A DNA stretch of 64,000 nucleotides. Source: Nonomuraea sp. NEAU-A123 (GTDB taxonomy: Bacteria; Actinomycetota; Actinomycetes; Streptosporangiales; Streptosporangiaceae). A program made the translations under genes and the position numbers. Positions 17,154-24,921 of this stretch are shown here, piece after piece. The stretch covers positions 434,001 to 498,000 of the forward strand of contig NZ_JAHFZZ010000003.1 in NCBI RefSeq assembly GCF_018603905.1, in the 5' to 3' direction. Within the stretch, counting starts at the first letter, position 1; each line of letters opens with the position of its first letter. A model generated the notes under the pieces. It was not told the DNA's origin. It saw nothing but the letters and a program-made list of their open reading frames with translations, and ran no database searches.

Positions 17154-17272
17154 TTTCCCTTTCCGCCCCCCTCGTGCTTGCCACCGCTGCCGTCCCCATC
17201 GCCCGTGTTCTTGTCATGCTTCGGGAGCTCGAGCGGTTTCGACTTGGGCTTTTCGCCCTCGTGCTTGCCCAT
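17150..17272 (-). CDS. 40-residue Lys/Gly/Asp-rich peptide, candidate RiPP (imiditide-type) precursor
   Basis: ATG 17272 with AGGAAGG 9 nt upstream; TGA overlaps the methyltransferase GTG. The N-terminal half is lysine-rich (MGKHEGEKPKSKPLELPKHD), then NTGDGDGSGG with two Asp-Gly steps, then GKHEGGGKGK. Asp-Gly is the most aspartimide-prone dipeptide and positive charge is a feature of known imiditide precursors, which bind their PCMT by charge. No Cys, no signal peptide. The frame upstream of this ATG is not coding. A precursor role is inference from gene overlap and composition. Confidence 0.65.
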   Translation of the reverse strand: MGKHEGEKPKSKPLELPKHDKNTGDGDGSGGKHEGGGKGK

Positions 17273-17313
17273 GCGGTGAGCCCTTCCTCGCCTTGAAACG
17301 AACGGTCTCCGCG

Positions 17314-17342
17314 ACCATATGACTACCGATCGTGACCGACAA
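17314..17342 (-). promoter_or_regulatory. Promoter of peptide-methyltransferase cassette
   Basis: Minus strand TTGTCG (17342-17337), exactly 17 nt, TATGGT (17319-17314), 42 nt before the peptide start. With the terminator at 15964-15997 this makes the pair an independently transcribed cassette inside the virion operon, the usual layout of a moron. Confidence 0.6.
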
Positions 17343-17391
17343 GAGGCCAATCGGTTAGGTGGGGTAGGCCATCGAGCGATGCGATACCGCG

Positions 17392-17916
17392 TTACGGGCA
17401 ACAGGTGTACGCCTGCACGGTCACGCGCATGACCCCGCCGGCGCACCCGCCGTTCGGGGGGATCGGGCTCCACTCGCCAGGCACGAGGATCCGACCGCCG
17501 TCCTGGGCGCGGAAGCAGCACACCGCGGCGCGCATCGCGGCGGCGTCGTCGACCTGTACCTCGACGTCACGGGTCGTGGCCTCGCACGAGGGCGGGTCGC
17601 CGGCGTCGTCGAGCGTGGCCACGCACCGGTAAGCGCCGAGCTCGAGCTCGACGGCGTAGGCGGCCGACTGCCCGCACCGAACCAGCTCGTTGGTACGTGC
17701 GGGGAATTTCGACGACGGAAAGATCGCGACGACGCGTACCCATGCCTGCCCCGAGGCGCCGCTTGGGCACTCACAGCAGAAGTCGGCCGGCGGGGGGCCG
17801 ACCGCGAGGCAGCAGTGACAGGGCGAACCGCCCGTGCTGCCCTCGAGAGCCGAGCAGAAGCAGGCGAGCAGCGCGTTCGCGAGCCCGAGCGCCATCTTGT
17901 CGAGGTTCACGGCCAT
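17392..17916 (-). CDS. Cys-rich head-tail region protein
   Basis: 174 residues from ATG 17916; overlaps the end of the connector gene by 10 nt. Many cysteines (CFCSALEG, CHCCLAV, FCCECPSG, VCCFRAQ) in a 175-residue protein; the region 60-170 looks beta-rich (WVRVVAIFPSS, YRCVATLDDAGD). Position after the connector suggests a neck or tail-terminator role. Not a recognised family. Confidence 0.6.
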   Translation of the reverse strand: MAVNLDKMALGLANALLACFCSALEGSTGGSPCHCCLAVGPPPADFCCECPSGASGQAWVRVVAIFPSSKFPARTNELVRCGQSAAYAVELELGAYRCVATLDDAGDPPSCEATTRDVEVQVDDAAAMRAAVCCFRAQDGGRILVPGEWSPIPPNGGCAGGVMRVTVQAYTCCP

Positions 17917-18695
17917 GTCTGCACCCGTGGCGGCCGGCGGTCCGGTGAGTAGACGCGAGCGCCCTGTCGCAGCCCGTTCGGGTTCACGGCCGAGAGCCAC
18001 GCGTCGACCTCGTACAGCCCCGTACGGCCCTTGTCGAGCATGTCCATCGGGTCGAGCAGCGCCAGCGTCACGCCCTCGCGCGTGATCGAGGTCACGCGCT
18101 TGGGTAGCCGGCAAGTCTGCCCCATGCACGCCTTGAGCAGCTCACAGGCATACACGCCGGCGGCGAGTTGGCCGGCGCGCGGTACGGGGATGCCCTGACG
18201 GTAGGTGACCGCGAACGTGCCGACCTCGGACGGTGGCAGGGTGAGGTCTTGGCAGGTAGGCCAGCACGCCGCGGTGTCGCGCCGGACTAGTTTCCGGTGG
18301 TCGTACACCAAGTAGTCCGCCGCGCTCACGATGTCGCCGTCGAGTCGGACCTCGACCACGCTGTCGACGGGCCCGGGGAGCACGATCTCGCACATCGGGC
18401 CGCAAGAGCAGTCGGTGAGGCACTCGCCACACCCGTTGATCCACGAACCGTCGACCATGTGAGGCCAGTACGAGCCCCCGCCATACAACGGAGTGAGCCC
18501 CACCATCGGCGTGCACGGAGCTCGACACGGCCGGACGGTGATCGTGCAAAGTCCAAACTGTCGGCCGCTGAGATTCCACATGATCTCGGTCGCGACGTCA
18601 GTCGCGAGCTGCCGTAGTTCGGCCGCCGCGTTCTCCCAGCTCGAACAGCACGTCATGTCGAGGTTCCACTCGCACGCCGTCGTGCGGATCGCCAC
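17907..18695 (-). CDS. Head-tail connector-like protein
   Basis: 262 residues. Pattern VVEVRLDGDIVSAADYLVYDHRKLVR and FAVTYRQGIPVPRAGQLAAGVYACELLKACMG is typical of actinophage head-tail connector (gp6/adaptor) proteins, with helical N-terminus (ENAAAELRQLATDVATEIMWNLSGRQFG). Cys-rich N-terminal half. Lies after the major tail gene, an unusual order, since connectors normally precede it. Confidence 0.65.
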   Translation of the reverse strand: MAIRTTACEWNLDMTCCSSWENAAAELRQLATDVATEIMWNLSGRQFGLCTITVRPCRAPCTPMVGLTPLYGGGSYWPHMVDGSWINGCGECLTDCSCGPMCEIVLPGPVDSVVEVRLDGDIVSAADYLVYDHRKLVRRDTAACWPTCQDLTLPPSEVGTFAVTYRQGIPVPRAGQLAAGVYACELLKACMGQTCRLPKRVTSITREGVTLALLDPMDMLDKGRTGLYEVDAWLSAVNPNGLRQGARVYSPDRRPPRVQTWP

Positions 18696-18729
18696 GTCTC
18701 CCCCTCTCCCCCGGCTCTACAGAGACGAC

Positions 18730-18761
18730 GGGCCCACGTGTACGGGGTGACACGCGGGCCC
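18730..18761 (-). terminator. Hairpin after major tail protein gene
   Basis: GGGCCCACGTGT and ACACGCGGGCCC form a 12-bp stem with one mismatch around an 8-nt loop, 22 nt after the major tail stop. Probably attenuates transcription after the highly expressed tail tube gene. Confidence 0.6.
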
Positions 18762-18783
18762 TGATCGCGGGCGACCTGCCGCT

Positions 18784-19467
18784 CTACGCCGCCAGGGCGA
18801 CGCAACCACACACGGGCGCCGGCGGGGCGACAGTCGTCGCGTGTAGGTCGAGATGGTCGTTCGGGCCGATGGGCGTGAGCAGCGGCCCGGGCGTGGCAGG
18901 GACCGCGGTCGGGTCGACATCGTACGGGCCGACGTCCCAGCCCCCGCCGAGCTTGGTCCGTGCGGTCAGTTCAAACGAGGCGGCGTCGTTTTCGAGCGTG
19001 AACCCCGTCAAAACCGCGTTGGTGACCCAAGGCGCGAGGAAGTAGCCGTACAGTCGCGCGGTCTCCGAGCAGTCCTGACCGGAGATGTCCGACCACACCT
19101 CGAGGGCGAACCCGCCGTTGCACAGGACGTTCTTGCTGATGCGGTTACCGACGGCCTTGCCGGTATGGTCGAGAACCGTCTGATTGCCTGTCATGAGGGA
19201 GAACGCGTCAGGGTCGACGTTGCAGAAGGTCGCCGTGAGGTTGATCCACTTGATCTCGTCGCACGCCTTGTCGCTGACGCACAGCGCACCATTGGCCTTG
19301 ACGACCTCGATCTCTGTGCCCTCTTTGAGTTCGCTCGCGTAGGCGATCGATACGAACCCGTCGCTCGTGACGGTCGAGCAGGCGCCGATCACGGGAACAC
19401 CGCACGAGTCGAGCCGTGTGAGACGTAGAACTTTGCCGTAGATGCTTGACCAGCAAGTAGCAGGCAC
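18784..19467 (-). CDS. Major tail protein
   Basis: 227 residues, GTG start. Beta-rich tube-type sequence with IKWINLTATFCNVDPDAFSLMTGNQTVLD, a pattern common in actinophage major tail subunits, and a C-terminal PxxTPIGPND tail. Preceded by late repeat L3 at 28 nt and followed by a hairpin, consistent with an abundant structural protein. Confidence 0.8.
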   Translation of the reverse strand: MPATCWSSIYGKVLRLTRLDSCGVPVIGACSTVTSDGFVSIAYASELKEGTEIEVVKANGALCVSDKACDEIKWINLTATFCNVDPDAFSLMTGNQTVLDHTGKAVGNRISKNVLCNGGFALEVWSDISGQDCSETARLYGYFLAPWVTNAVLTGFTLENDAASFELTARTKLGGGWDVGPYDVDPTAVPATPGPLLTPIGPNDHLDLHATTVAPPAPVCGCVALAA

Positions 19468-19492
19468 CGGGCCGCCCCTTCTGTGCAGAGTG

Positions 19493-19520
19493 GCGCCCGG
19501 CCCATAGCTCAGCGGCGATC
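19493..19520 (-). promoter_or_regulatory. Late-gene repeat copy L3 (upstream of major tail protein)
   Basis: Minus strand GCCGCTGAGCTATGGGCC then GGGCGCC, 28 nt before the major tail start. Nearly identical to L4 including flanking GATC and GCGCC. Confidence 0.68.
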
Positions 19521-19605
19521 AGATGATGTCAGCGTAACCGCCGGACGCCGCGGCACCGGGGAACGGGGTGTCGCGGCGCACAGGGGGAGTCGTACGTACG
19601 TTCTC

Positions 19606-19974
19606 CTACGCCTCCACGCGGGGCCCTCGAGAGACCACGGCCGCGGCCTGGAGTCCGGGAGCCCAGCGGGCGAGTAGATCCATGAGGTCGATCACCGACT
19701 CGACGTAGAGCTCATCCGGGTAGCTCGACTCTTGACCGTCGATCGAGATGTAGAACGTCGGCGTCGCATAAATCCGCTTGTAGATCGTGAACGCAATGGG
19801 ATCGACGACACCGAGCTCGGTATCGCCGATCCTTGTCCAGACCTCGAAGCCCAGAGCCCTCAGACCTTCGTCGGAGTCTCCATCGGCGGCCTCGCATGCC
19901 TTTGTCATCTCGGCATGGGCTTCGGCGGCATCCAGCCATTCGCCGTTTTTGAACAGCATTGGTTTGTAATCCAT
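19606..19974 (-). CDS. Unknown protein, possible moron
   Basis: 122 residues, ATG 19974 with GGAG upstream. Acidic, mixed alpha/beta (LRALGFEVWTRIGDTELGVVDPIAF; TPTFYISIDGQESSYP). An independent promoter is possible in the 100-nt gap upstream: TTGGTA, 16 nt, TACGGA on minus, within an inverted repeat GTTGGT/ACCAAC. No family recognised. Confidence 0.55.
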   Translation of the reverse strand: MDYKPMLFKNGEWLDAAEAHAEMTKACEAADGDSDEGLRALGFEVWTRIGDTELGVVDPIAFTIYKRIYATPTFYISIDGQESSYPDELYVESVIDLMDLLARWAPGLQAAAVVSRGPRVEA

Positions 19975-20076
19975 CGATCACGCTCCGTACGTTGGTGTGG
20001 CGCAATACCAACACAAGATCACGAAGCGGCGCGGCCGATTCTCGTAGCTGGATGAACACGCAATACCCGCGGTCCC

Positions 20077-20484
20077 CTACTTCCGTCGGCCGCGGGCCAG
20101 CCGCGTCACCCCCGACGCATCCGCATCGCCGACGACCCGCTCGTCGACCGGCTGCTCAATGTGGAGGGCCTCGCCTCCGGGGCTCTCGGCATCCGGGCCC
20201 GGAGCATCCTCGGGGCCGCCCGAGGGCACCACGGCGTCGGCGTCCGGGTCGACGTCCTCGGCGACCAGCAGGTCGGCGTCCTCGGCCACCCACCGCGGCA
20301 CTCGGAACCCGTGGCTCGTGGTGAGCACGAGATACGGATCAACAACCGCGGCGGCGAGCAGCTTGCGAGCGACGTCGGCGCGCTCGGTTACGTCGACGAG
20401 CAGGGTCACCCACTCGTTGCGCCGGTCGAGCTCGGTCTCATCGGTGGTGATCTCGACGGGCGGCGTGTCGGTCTCAGACATCAT
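20077..20484 (-). CDS. Head-region protein of unknown function
   Basis: 135 residues. The first 75 residues look folded (EWVTLLVDVTERADVARKLL, YLVLTTSHGFRVPRWV); the rest is acidic and Pro/Ala-rich, ending in basic RLARGRRK. Lies between the head protein gene and the tail module, as small neck proteins do. Start ambiguous between two adjacent ATG codons. Confidence 0.55.
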   Translation of the reverse strand: MMSETDTPPVEITTDETELDRRNEWVTLLVDVTERADVARKLLAAAVVDPYLVLTTSHGFRVPRWVAEDADLLVAEDVDPDADAVVPSGGPEDAPGPDAESPGGEALHIEQPVDERVVGDADASGVTRLARGRRK

Positions 20485-20496
20485 GATCCTTTCAGG

Positions 20497-21360
20497 TCAG
20501 GCGGGCTCAGGTAGGTCGAGGTCGGCGAGCACCGCGGCGTGTACGCAGTCCCAGCCGACGACGTACTCACGCTCGGCGATCATGAGCACTTCGTTCGTGG
20601 CGCGGTTGAACCCGGCCTCGACCGCGTTCGGGATGATCAGCGCGGGCCCGCTGCGGATGAACACCGCGCCCGTGACGTACAACCACGCCGTACCGGCCGG
20701 TGCGGTCGATCCGTCGGGGCCCGTGTTCGGCGAGCCCGAGTAGAAGGCGATCGCATTGCCGAGCAGAGTGCGAATCGTCGCCCCCGCCGGCGCGGCGAGC
20801 TGCGCGTGCGCGATATGCGCAGCCGCGAGGCGCGGCGCGTGGATCACGCCCCGGCCCCCGTAGTTGGCGCCGAGGTATGCCTCGAGCGCAGCGATCGCGG
20901 CCGGCAGCGAGAGCGCGTCAGCCGCGGTCGGCACGGGCACCGCGTTGAGCACGACGGCCGCCGGGTCCGCGAGGTGGGGGTCGACCGTCTGCGTGCCCGC
21001 CTCGCCGGTCCACACGACGCGCTCGACGAGTCGTTGCTCGCCGAGCTTGAGCTGAGTCTCGGCGCGGTCGCGGATCTCGGCCTCATCCGGCCGGCCCGGG
21101 AGCCGGCACAGATAGCCGTCGTGCACGCTGAACGAGTCGGCCTCGGCCAGTGGCACGCCGTCGCGGATGCTCTTTTCCTGCTCAGGGTCGTCGCACTGGT
21201 CGCCGTAGGCGTCGCCGGCGTCGCATGCGTACGGTTCCCAGCGCACGCCGCATCGCCAGTGCGCCCCCTCGGGGGCGGGTCTCTGAGCGACGCTGAACAG
21301 CCCATACTCGGCCGGCTCGACGGTCGGCGCGTCCACGATGGGCTTTGGGCACATGGGCAT
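20497..21360 (-). CDS. Phage head structural protein
   Basis: 287 residues. Contains LKLGEQRLVERVVWTGEAG, ALEAYLGANYGGRGVIHAPRLAAAHIA and a C-terminal beta part with LIIPNAVEAGFNRATNEVLMIAEREYVVGWD. From memory such proteins follow the major capsid gene in Streptomyces phages and are annotated as capsid or head proteins; the exact role is unknown. Located directly downstream of the major capsid gene. Confidence 0.6.
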   Translation of the reverse strand: MPMCPKPIVDAPTVEPAEYGLFSVAQRPAPEGAHWRCGVRWEPYACDAGDAYGDQCDDPEQEKSIRDGVPLAEADSFSVHDGYLCRLPGRPDEAEIRDRAETQLKLGEQRLVERVVWTGEAGTQTVDPHLADPAAVVLNAVPVPTAADALSLPAAIAALEAYLGANYGGRGVIHAPRLAAAHIAHAQLAAPAGATIRTLLGNAIAFYSGSPNTGPDGSTAPAGTAWLYVTGAVFIRSGPALIIPNAVEAGFNRATNEVLMIAEREYVVGWDCVHAAVLADLDLPEPA

Positions 21361-21444
21361 GATGCGGCCCCTCTCTGAGAACGGGTGCCCCGCCCCCCGC
21401 CGTGTAGTGGACGGCAGGGAACGGGGCCCCGGGCCTGGTCAGGG

Positions 21445-23157
21445 TCAGATCGACGGGCACGTGACGGCGATCTGCTCGGCCGAGGCGCCGTTCGCACAGA
21501 TCGGAATCGTGACGACACGCGAGTCGTAGCAGCGCTGCATCATCGCGAGGCCTTCCTCGCTGAACATCGCGTTGTACCTGTTGAGGCGGATGTTCGTCGA
21601 GTCATAGAGGGTATTGAGCGTCAGAATGTCCTGAGTCGCGCGCACCCAGACGCCGGCGGCGTAGATCAGGACCTTGACCGAGGCTGGCCACACGGTCGGC
21701 GCGGTCGGCGCACCGATCGTCGCCGCACCGTCAACGAAACGATCTTGCCAGTTGTACACCCACTGCGGAGCGAACCCGCGCAGCGTCAGCCACGCATTGA
21801 TCTCGGCGTTGCTGACGTCGAGAGCGTTGTCGTAGCCGTTGCGCTTGGCCAGGTCCGAACGCAACACGCCGAGCAACCAGTACGGCGCGATCAGTTCGAG
21901 TGTCGCGTCGGGGTCGAGCCTCTGCCCGTATCGGTAGTCCCACGCCTGCAACTCGAGCGAGCCGAGCAGGTCGACCGAGGCCGAGAACGGGGCCGCCGGC
22001 AGCGCGACCGCCGTCGAGCCGGCCACCATGCGAGCGATCGTCGAGGCGGCGTACCGGTGAGCGTGAGCCGTCAACGCGCCGCGGATGAACCTCGCGACCA
22101 TCTCGGGATAGGCCCTGTTGGTGAGGATGCCCGCGGACAGACAGAACCCGATGGCGTCGAGGCGGACCTCGTTGAACGCGGCGCACGGGATCTCGAAACA
22201 TGGCTTCTGCGTTGCGGCCTCGGCCTGAGCCTCGGTCTGTATGAAGTTCCCAGTGTGGTTGTAGATCGTCCGGAAGTCCGGGCCACGAGTCCACTGGAAG
22301 CCGCCGCGGGTCGCGACGATCTCGGGCACGGAGATGAGGCCCGCCGTGGTCTCGGGCTCGCACAGGTCATAAAGGATTTCCGACGGTGCGCACCAGCCAC
22401 CCGCGGCCGTGAGAGAGCCGCCCTTGAGCTTGCTCTGATCAACGGCGGTCTTGAGGGCCTCCTCGATCTGCTCCTCTCCTCCGCTCGCGAGTACGCCCTC
22501 CTCGAACTCCTTACGGATCACGGCAAGCTGGCCAGACGCGCGGCCGTCGGCGCCCGGGGTCGGGTAGCTCGCGAACGTCGCGATCGCGGCCTCGGCGATG
22601 TGCGTCACGTCGCGATACCGCGCGCCGGCGCCGATGCCGGGCACGTTCGCCGCGGCGATCAGCGCCGGGCCGCTCGCCTTGTCGTTCGGGCCGCCGGCGG
22701 GCTTGCGCGACCGCGCGGCGATCGCCGACAGGTCGACCGGCGGCCGGCGCCGTCCGCCGGACGCTGCGACCGGCTCGAGCGCCGGCTCGTCGACAGGCGC
22801 GTCGGTCGGCGCCTGGTCGTCGACGGGCGCCGGCTCGTCGTCGGCGAGCTCGTCGGCCGGTGCCGGCGGGGTGATGCGTGCGGCGATCGCATCGACGGCC
22901 GCCGCCTGGTCTGCTGCGGCCTGGTCTCGGCGAGCGCCCTCGCTGCGCAGCGCTTCGACGCCCTCGGCGAGCTGCTCGAGCGCGGCGACGTCCTCGCCCG
23001 ACAGGCCCTCGCCCTGACGTGCGCGAATCTCCTGGAACATCTCGAGAGCCGCGGCCTCAAGGGCGCCGAGGTCGAGGTCGTCGCGGGCGAGCAAGGCGGC
23101 GAGCTTGTCGGCGTCGCCAAGCGCCTTCAAAAGATCTTGGAGTGTGACCGGATCCAC
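21445..23157 (-). CDS. Major capsid protein with N-terminal scaffold-like region
   Basis: 570 residues, GTG 23157 with GGAGG 7 nt upstream. Residues 1-110 are helical and charged (coiled-coil scaffold-like delta domain), 110-170 a Pro/Ala-rich linker, and residues about 200-570 an HK97-type coat domain (GGWCAPSEILYDLCEPETTAGLISVPEI; TQKPCFEIPCAAFNEVRLDAIGF; RYNAMFSEEGLAMMQRCYD). The N-terminal part would be removed by the MuF-linked protease during maturation. Late repeat L4 lies 30 nt upstream. Confidence 0.88.
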   Translation of the reverse strand: MDPVTLQDLLKALGDADKLAALLARDDLDLGALEAAALEMFQEIRARQGEGLSGEDVAALEQLAEGVEALRSEGARRDQAAADQAAAVDAIAARITPPAPADELADDEPAPVDDQAPTDAPVDEPALEPVAASGGRRRPPVDLSAIAARSRKPAGGPNDKASGPALIAAANVPGIGAGARYRDVTHIAEAAIATFASYPTPGADGRASGQLAVIRKEFEEGVLASGGEEQIEEALKTAVDQSKLKGGSLTAAGGWCAPSEILYDLCEPETTAGLISVPEIVATRGGFQWTRGPDFRTIYNHTGNFIQTEAQAEAATQKPCFEIPCAAFNEVRLDAIGFCLSAGILTNRAYPEMVARFIRGALTAHAHRYAASTIARMVAGSTAVALPAAPFSASVDLLGSLELQAWDYRYGQRLDPDATLELIAPYWLLGVLRSDLAKRNGYDNALDVSNAEINAWLTLRGFAPQWVYNWQDRFVDGAATIGAPTAPTVWPASVKVLIYAAGVWVRATQDILTLNTLYDSTNIRLNRYNAMFSEEGLAMMQRCYDSRVVTIPICANGASAEQIAVTCPSI

Positions 23158-23184
23158 CGTCGGGCCTCCGCACGGGTACGTATG

Positions 23185-23213
23185 GCGCCCGGCCCATAGC
23201 TCAAACGGCGATC
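23185..23213 (-). promoter_or_regulatory. Late-gene repeat copy L4 (upstream of major capsid)
   Basis: Minus strand GATCGCCGTTTGAGCTATGG then GCCGGGCGCC. The core GAGCTATGGGCCGGGC matches L2 and L3. 30 nt from the end of the core to the capsid start. Confidence 0.68.
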
Positions 23214-23219
23214 TGTAGG

Positions 23220-24095
23220 TCAGGGTACGGCATCCTTCGGCGGATCTTCAGGATCCTGCTTCAGAATGGTTTCGTAGTACTTTAACTCAAGATAACCAGG
23301 TACGGCCGAAGAGTTACTGTATTTCGTCGATTTGGGTGCGCCCTCAAGATATCTACGTCTAATGAGGAAGTTTGCAATTTCCCCTTGATCGGCAAGCGGA
23401 ACTCGATCCGCGCGTATGGCTTGTATCAATATGGAGTCCGCCTGAGCACGTTGCATTAAATAAGTCGAGCCGAGAAAGGTCGAGGCAAATAACAATACGG
23501 CCGCAAGGACGTGCGAGACCCTTACTACAGGAAGACTCAGAAACATCATCACAGGCGCAACGGCTGCTCTAAACTCCGCTTCGCTGTATGCGCGATCCCA
23601 CGCGTTATATATTTCCGGCTCTTTGCCCAATAGTCGCGAAGGAATCAGGGCAAGCAACGGCATTAGATATCGATGGAGATATATTGCTAATGTGCGAGGA
23701 TGGGGATCATCCCCCAGCATGCTCTTTAATTTCACACCCAGTTCACTCTTGCCGGTCTCCTTGTATTCTCGTTCAATGACATCGAAGACTATAGCCAGCA
23801 CTTCGCGATTACCGTTCAGCGAAAGAAATACTTGCTCATAGCAATTATTCGCGAACCATTGAACAGGAATATTTGCTAGCACTCCTATAAGGTAGGCAAC
23901 GAAACTCATCGCAATTCCTACCGCCGCGAGGCCAGCAGCATCACCGAGACGGTAGATCTCAGCGAGGACACCTTTAGCTTGCCCCGCTCGGGGAAGATCA
24001 ATTCCCCATGTCAGCCAGATGCCGGCCAGCCACATATATCCCGCTGCAAGCGGTGTGCGGATCTCACGAAGGCCAGGAAGTAGATTTGCAAGCAC
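23220..24095 (-). CDS. Multi-pass membrane protein, likely moron
   Basis: 291 residues. Hydrophobic segments at about residues 18-35, 55-82, 145-160 and 188-218 suggest four membrane spans; the loop 85-140 is charged (VLAIVFDVIEREYKETGKSE) and the C-terminus hydrophilic. Codon use and base composition are visibly AT-richer (ATA, TTT, AAT, AGA codons) than flanking virion genes, a sign of recent acquisition. GTG 24095 lacks a good ribosome site. No family recognised; a superinfection-exclusion or defence role is a possibility only. Confidence 0.65.
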   Translation of the reverse strand: MLANLLPGLREIRTPLAAGYMWLAGIWLTWGIDLPRAGQAKGVLAEIYRLGDAAGLAAVGIAMSFVAYLIGVLANIPVQWFANNCYEQVFLSLNGNREVLAIVFDVIEREYKETGKSELGVKLKSMLGDDPHPRTLAIYLHRYLMPLLALIPSRLLGKEPEIYNAWDRAYSEAEFRAAVAPVMMFLSLPVVRVSHVLAAVLLFASTFLGSTYLMQRAQADSILIQAIRADRVPLADQGEIANFLIRRRYLEGAPKSTKYSNSSAVPGYLELKYYETILKQDPEDPPKDAVP

Positions 24096-24172
24096 GCAAG
24101 GAGATCGGGATGACTCATGTTGAGTGTTACGAGATCTACTGCCGATCGCCAGGTGACCGTTCAGGGCTCGGC

Positions 24173-24207
24173 AACGCCCTCTCCCCGATGTGCGAGGTGA
24201 GGGCGTT
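24173..24207 (-). terminator. Hairpin terminator
   Basis: AACGCCCTC and GAGGGCGTT are 9-bp perfect arms 18 nt after the stop of the 24225-24740 gene. It separates the portal/MuF operon from the membrane protein gene. Confidence 0.6.
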
Positions 24208-24224
24208 CTATGTGGCGACGTTAG

Positions 24225-24740
24225 CTAGTCGCCTGGGCGGAGTACCGACGGGTGCGACGCCTGGTACGCCGAGCTCGGCGCGGCGGACCCGCCCGGACCT
24301 ACGCGCGGTGGCCAGTGCCATGTGCCGCCGGCGAGGTCCTCGTCGTGCCGTACGGCCTTGTGTGGGTGGATACCGCCGTCAGAGGTGAAGACCGTTAGCG
24401 AGACTGTGTCGCCGTCGACGATGCCGGTCACAAGGGCGGGCGAGTCCTTGGGCGGGAACTCGCCGCCCGGGGTGCCGTAGTGGCGGTACAGGACTATCCG
24501 GCAGGTGCTAATCGGCTGATCGGTGGTCAAGGTGTCCCCCGTTTCGTATTCGATGGTGAGCTGCTCGACGAGGTCGGCGAGCAGGTCGCGCAGCGCGCCG
24601 GCGATGTGCGCCGGCGCGGTGCGATCGTCGAGTGTGGTCGCGATGTTGATCTCGAGATCGCCGACGGCGAGCTCGTACTCGCGGCCGTTGAGCTCGGCCA
24701 CGAGCCGCACGGGCGCCGCGGTGGTGCCGAGCTCGCTCAC
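24225..24740 (-). CDS. Head-region protein of unknown function
   Basis: 171 residues, GTG start overlapping the previous stop (GTGA). Beta-rich centre (VRLVAELNGREYELAVGDLEINIATT; TDQPISTCRIVLYRHYG), C-terminus Gly/Pro/Ser-rich. Co-transcribed with MuF-protease and a 52-residue protein. Not recognised. Confidence 0.55.
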   Translation of the reverse strand: MSELGTTAAPVRLVAELNGREYELAVGDLEINIATTLDDRTAPAHIAGALRDLLADLVEQLTIEYETGDTLTTDQPISTCRIVLYRHYGTPGGEFPPKDSPALVTGIVDGDTVSLTVFTSDGGIHPHKAVRHDEDLAGGTWHWPPRVGPGGSAAPSSAYQASHPSVLRPGD

Positions 24741-24895
24741 CCCTTGACGACCTCGATCGGCCTGGTCGCGCCGGCTGTGGTTCGGGCGTTCTCGGCGTCG
24801 GCCTGGAGCATGTACGTTTTGGTCGTTCCGTCGTTAAAGGTGACCTTGTACTTCTTTCTGCTGGCGCTGGCGCTCTTGCCGCATCCGCACCCCAT
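24737..24895 (-). CDS. 52-residue phage protein, DUF7196-like
   Basis: ATG 24895 to TGA 24737. Starts MGCGCGKSASASRKKYKVTF and continues with a beta-strand NDGTTKTYMLQADAENA segment. Small Cys-start proteins of this kind sit beside capsid genes in many actinophages; the DUF name is from memory. Function unknown. Confidence 0.6.
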   Translation of the reverse strand: MGCGCGKSASASRKKYKVTFNDGTTKTYMLQADAENARTTAGATRPIEVVKG

Positions 24896-24921
24896 GACAT
24901 TCCCCCTTGATCGTGTCGGGT

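Noticed and set aside
19495-19520. GGCCCATAGCTCAGCGG on plus looks like the 5' half of a tRNA, also at 1109, 7623 and 23187.
   Set aside because: No anticodon stem, T-arm or matching acceptor follows in any copy; constant distance to minus-strand start codons fits a regulatory repeat instead.
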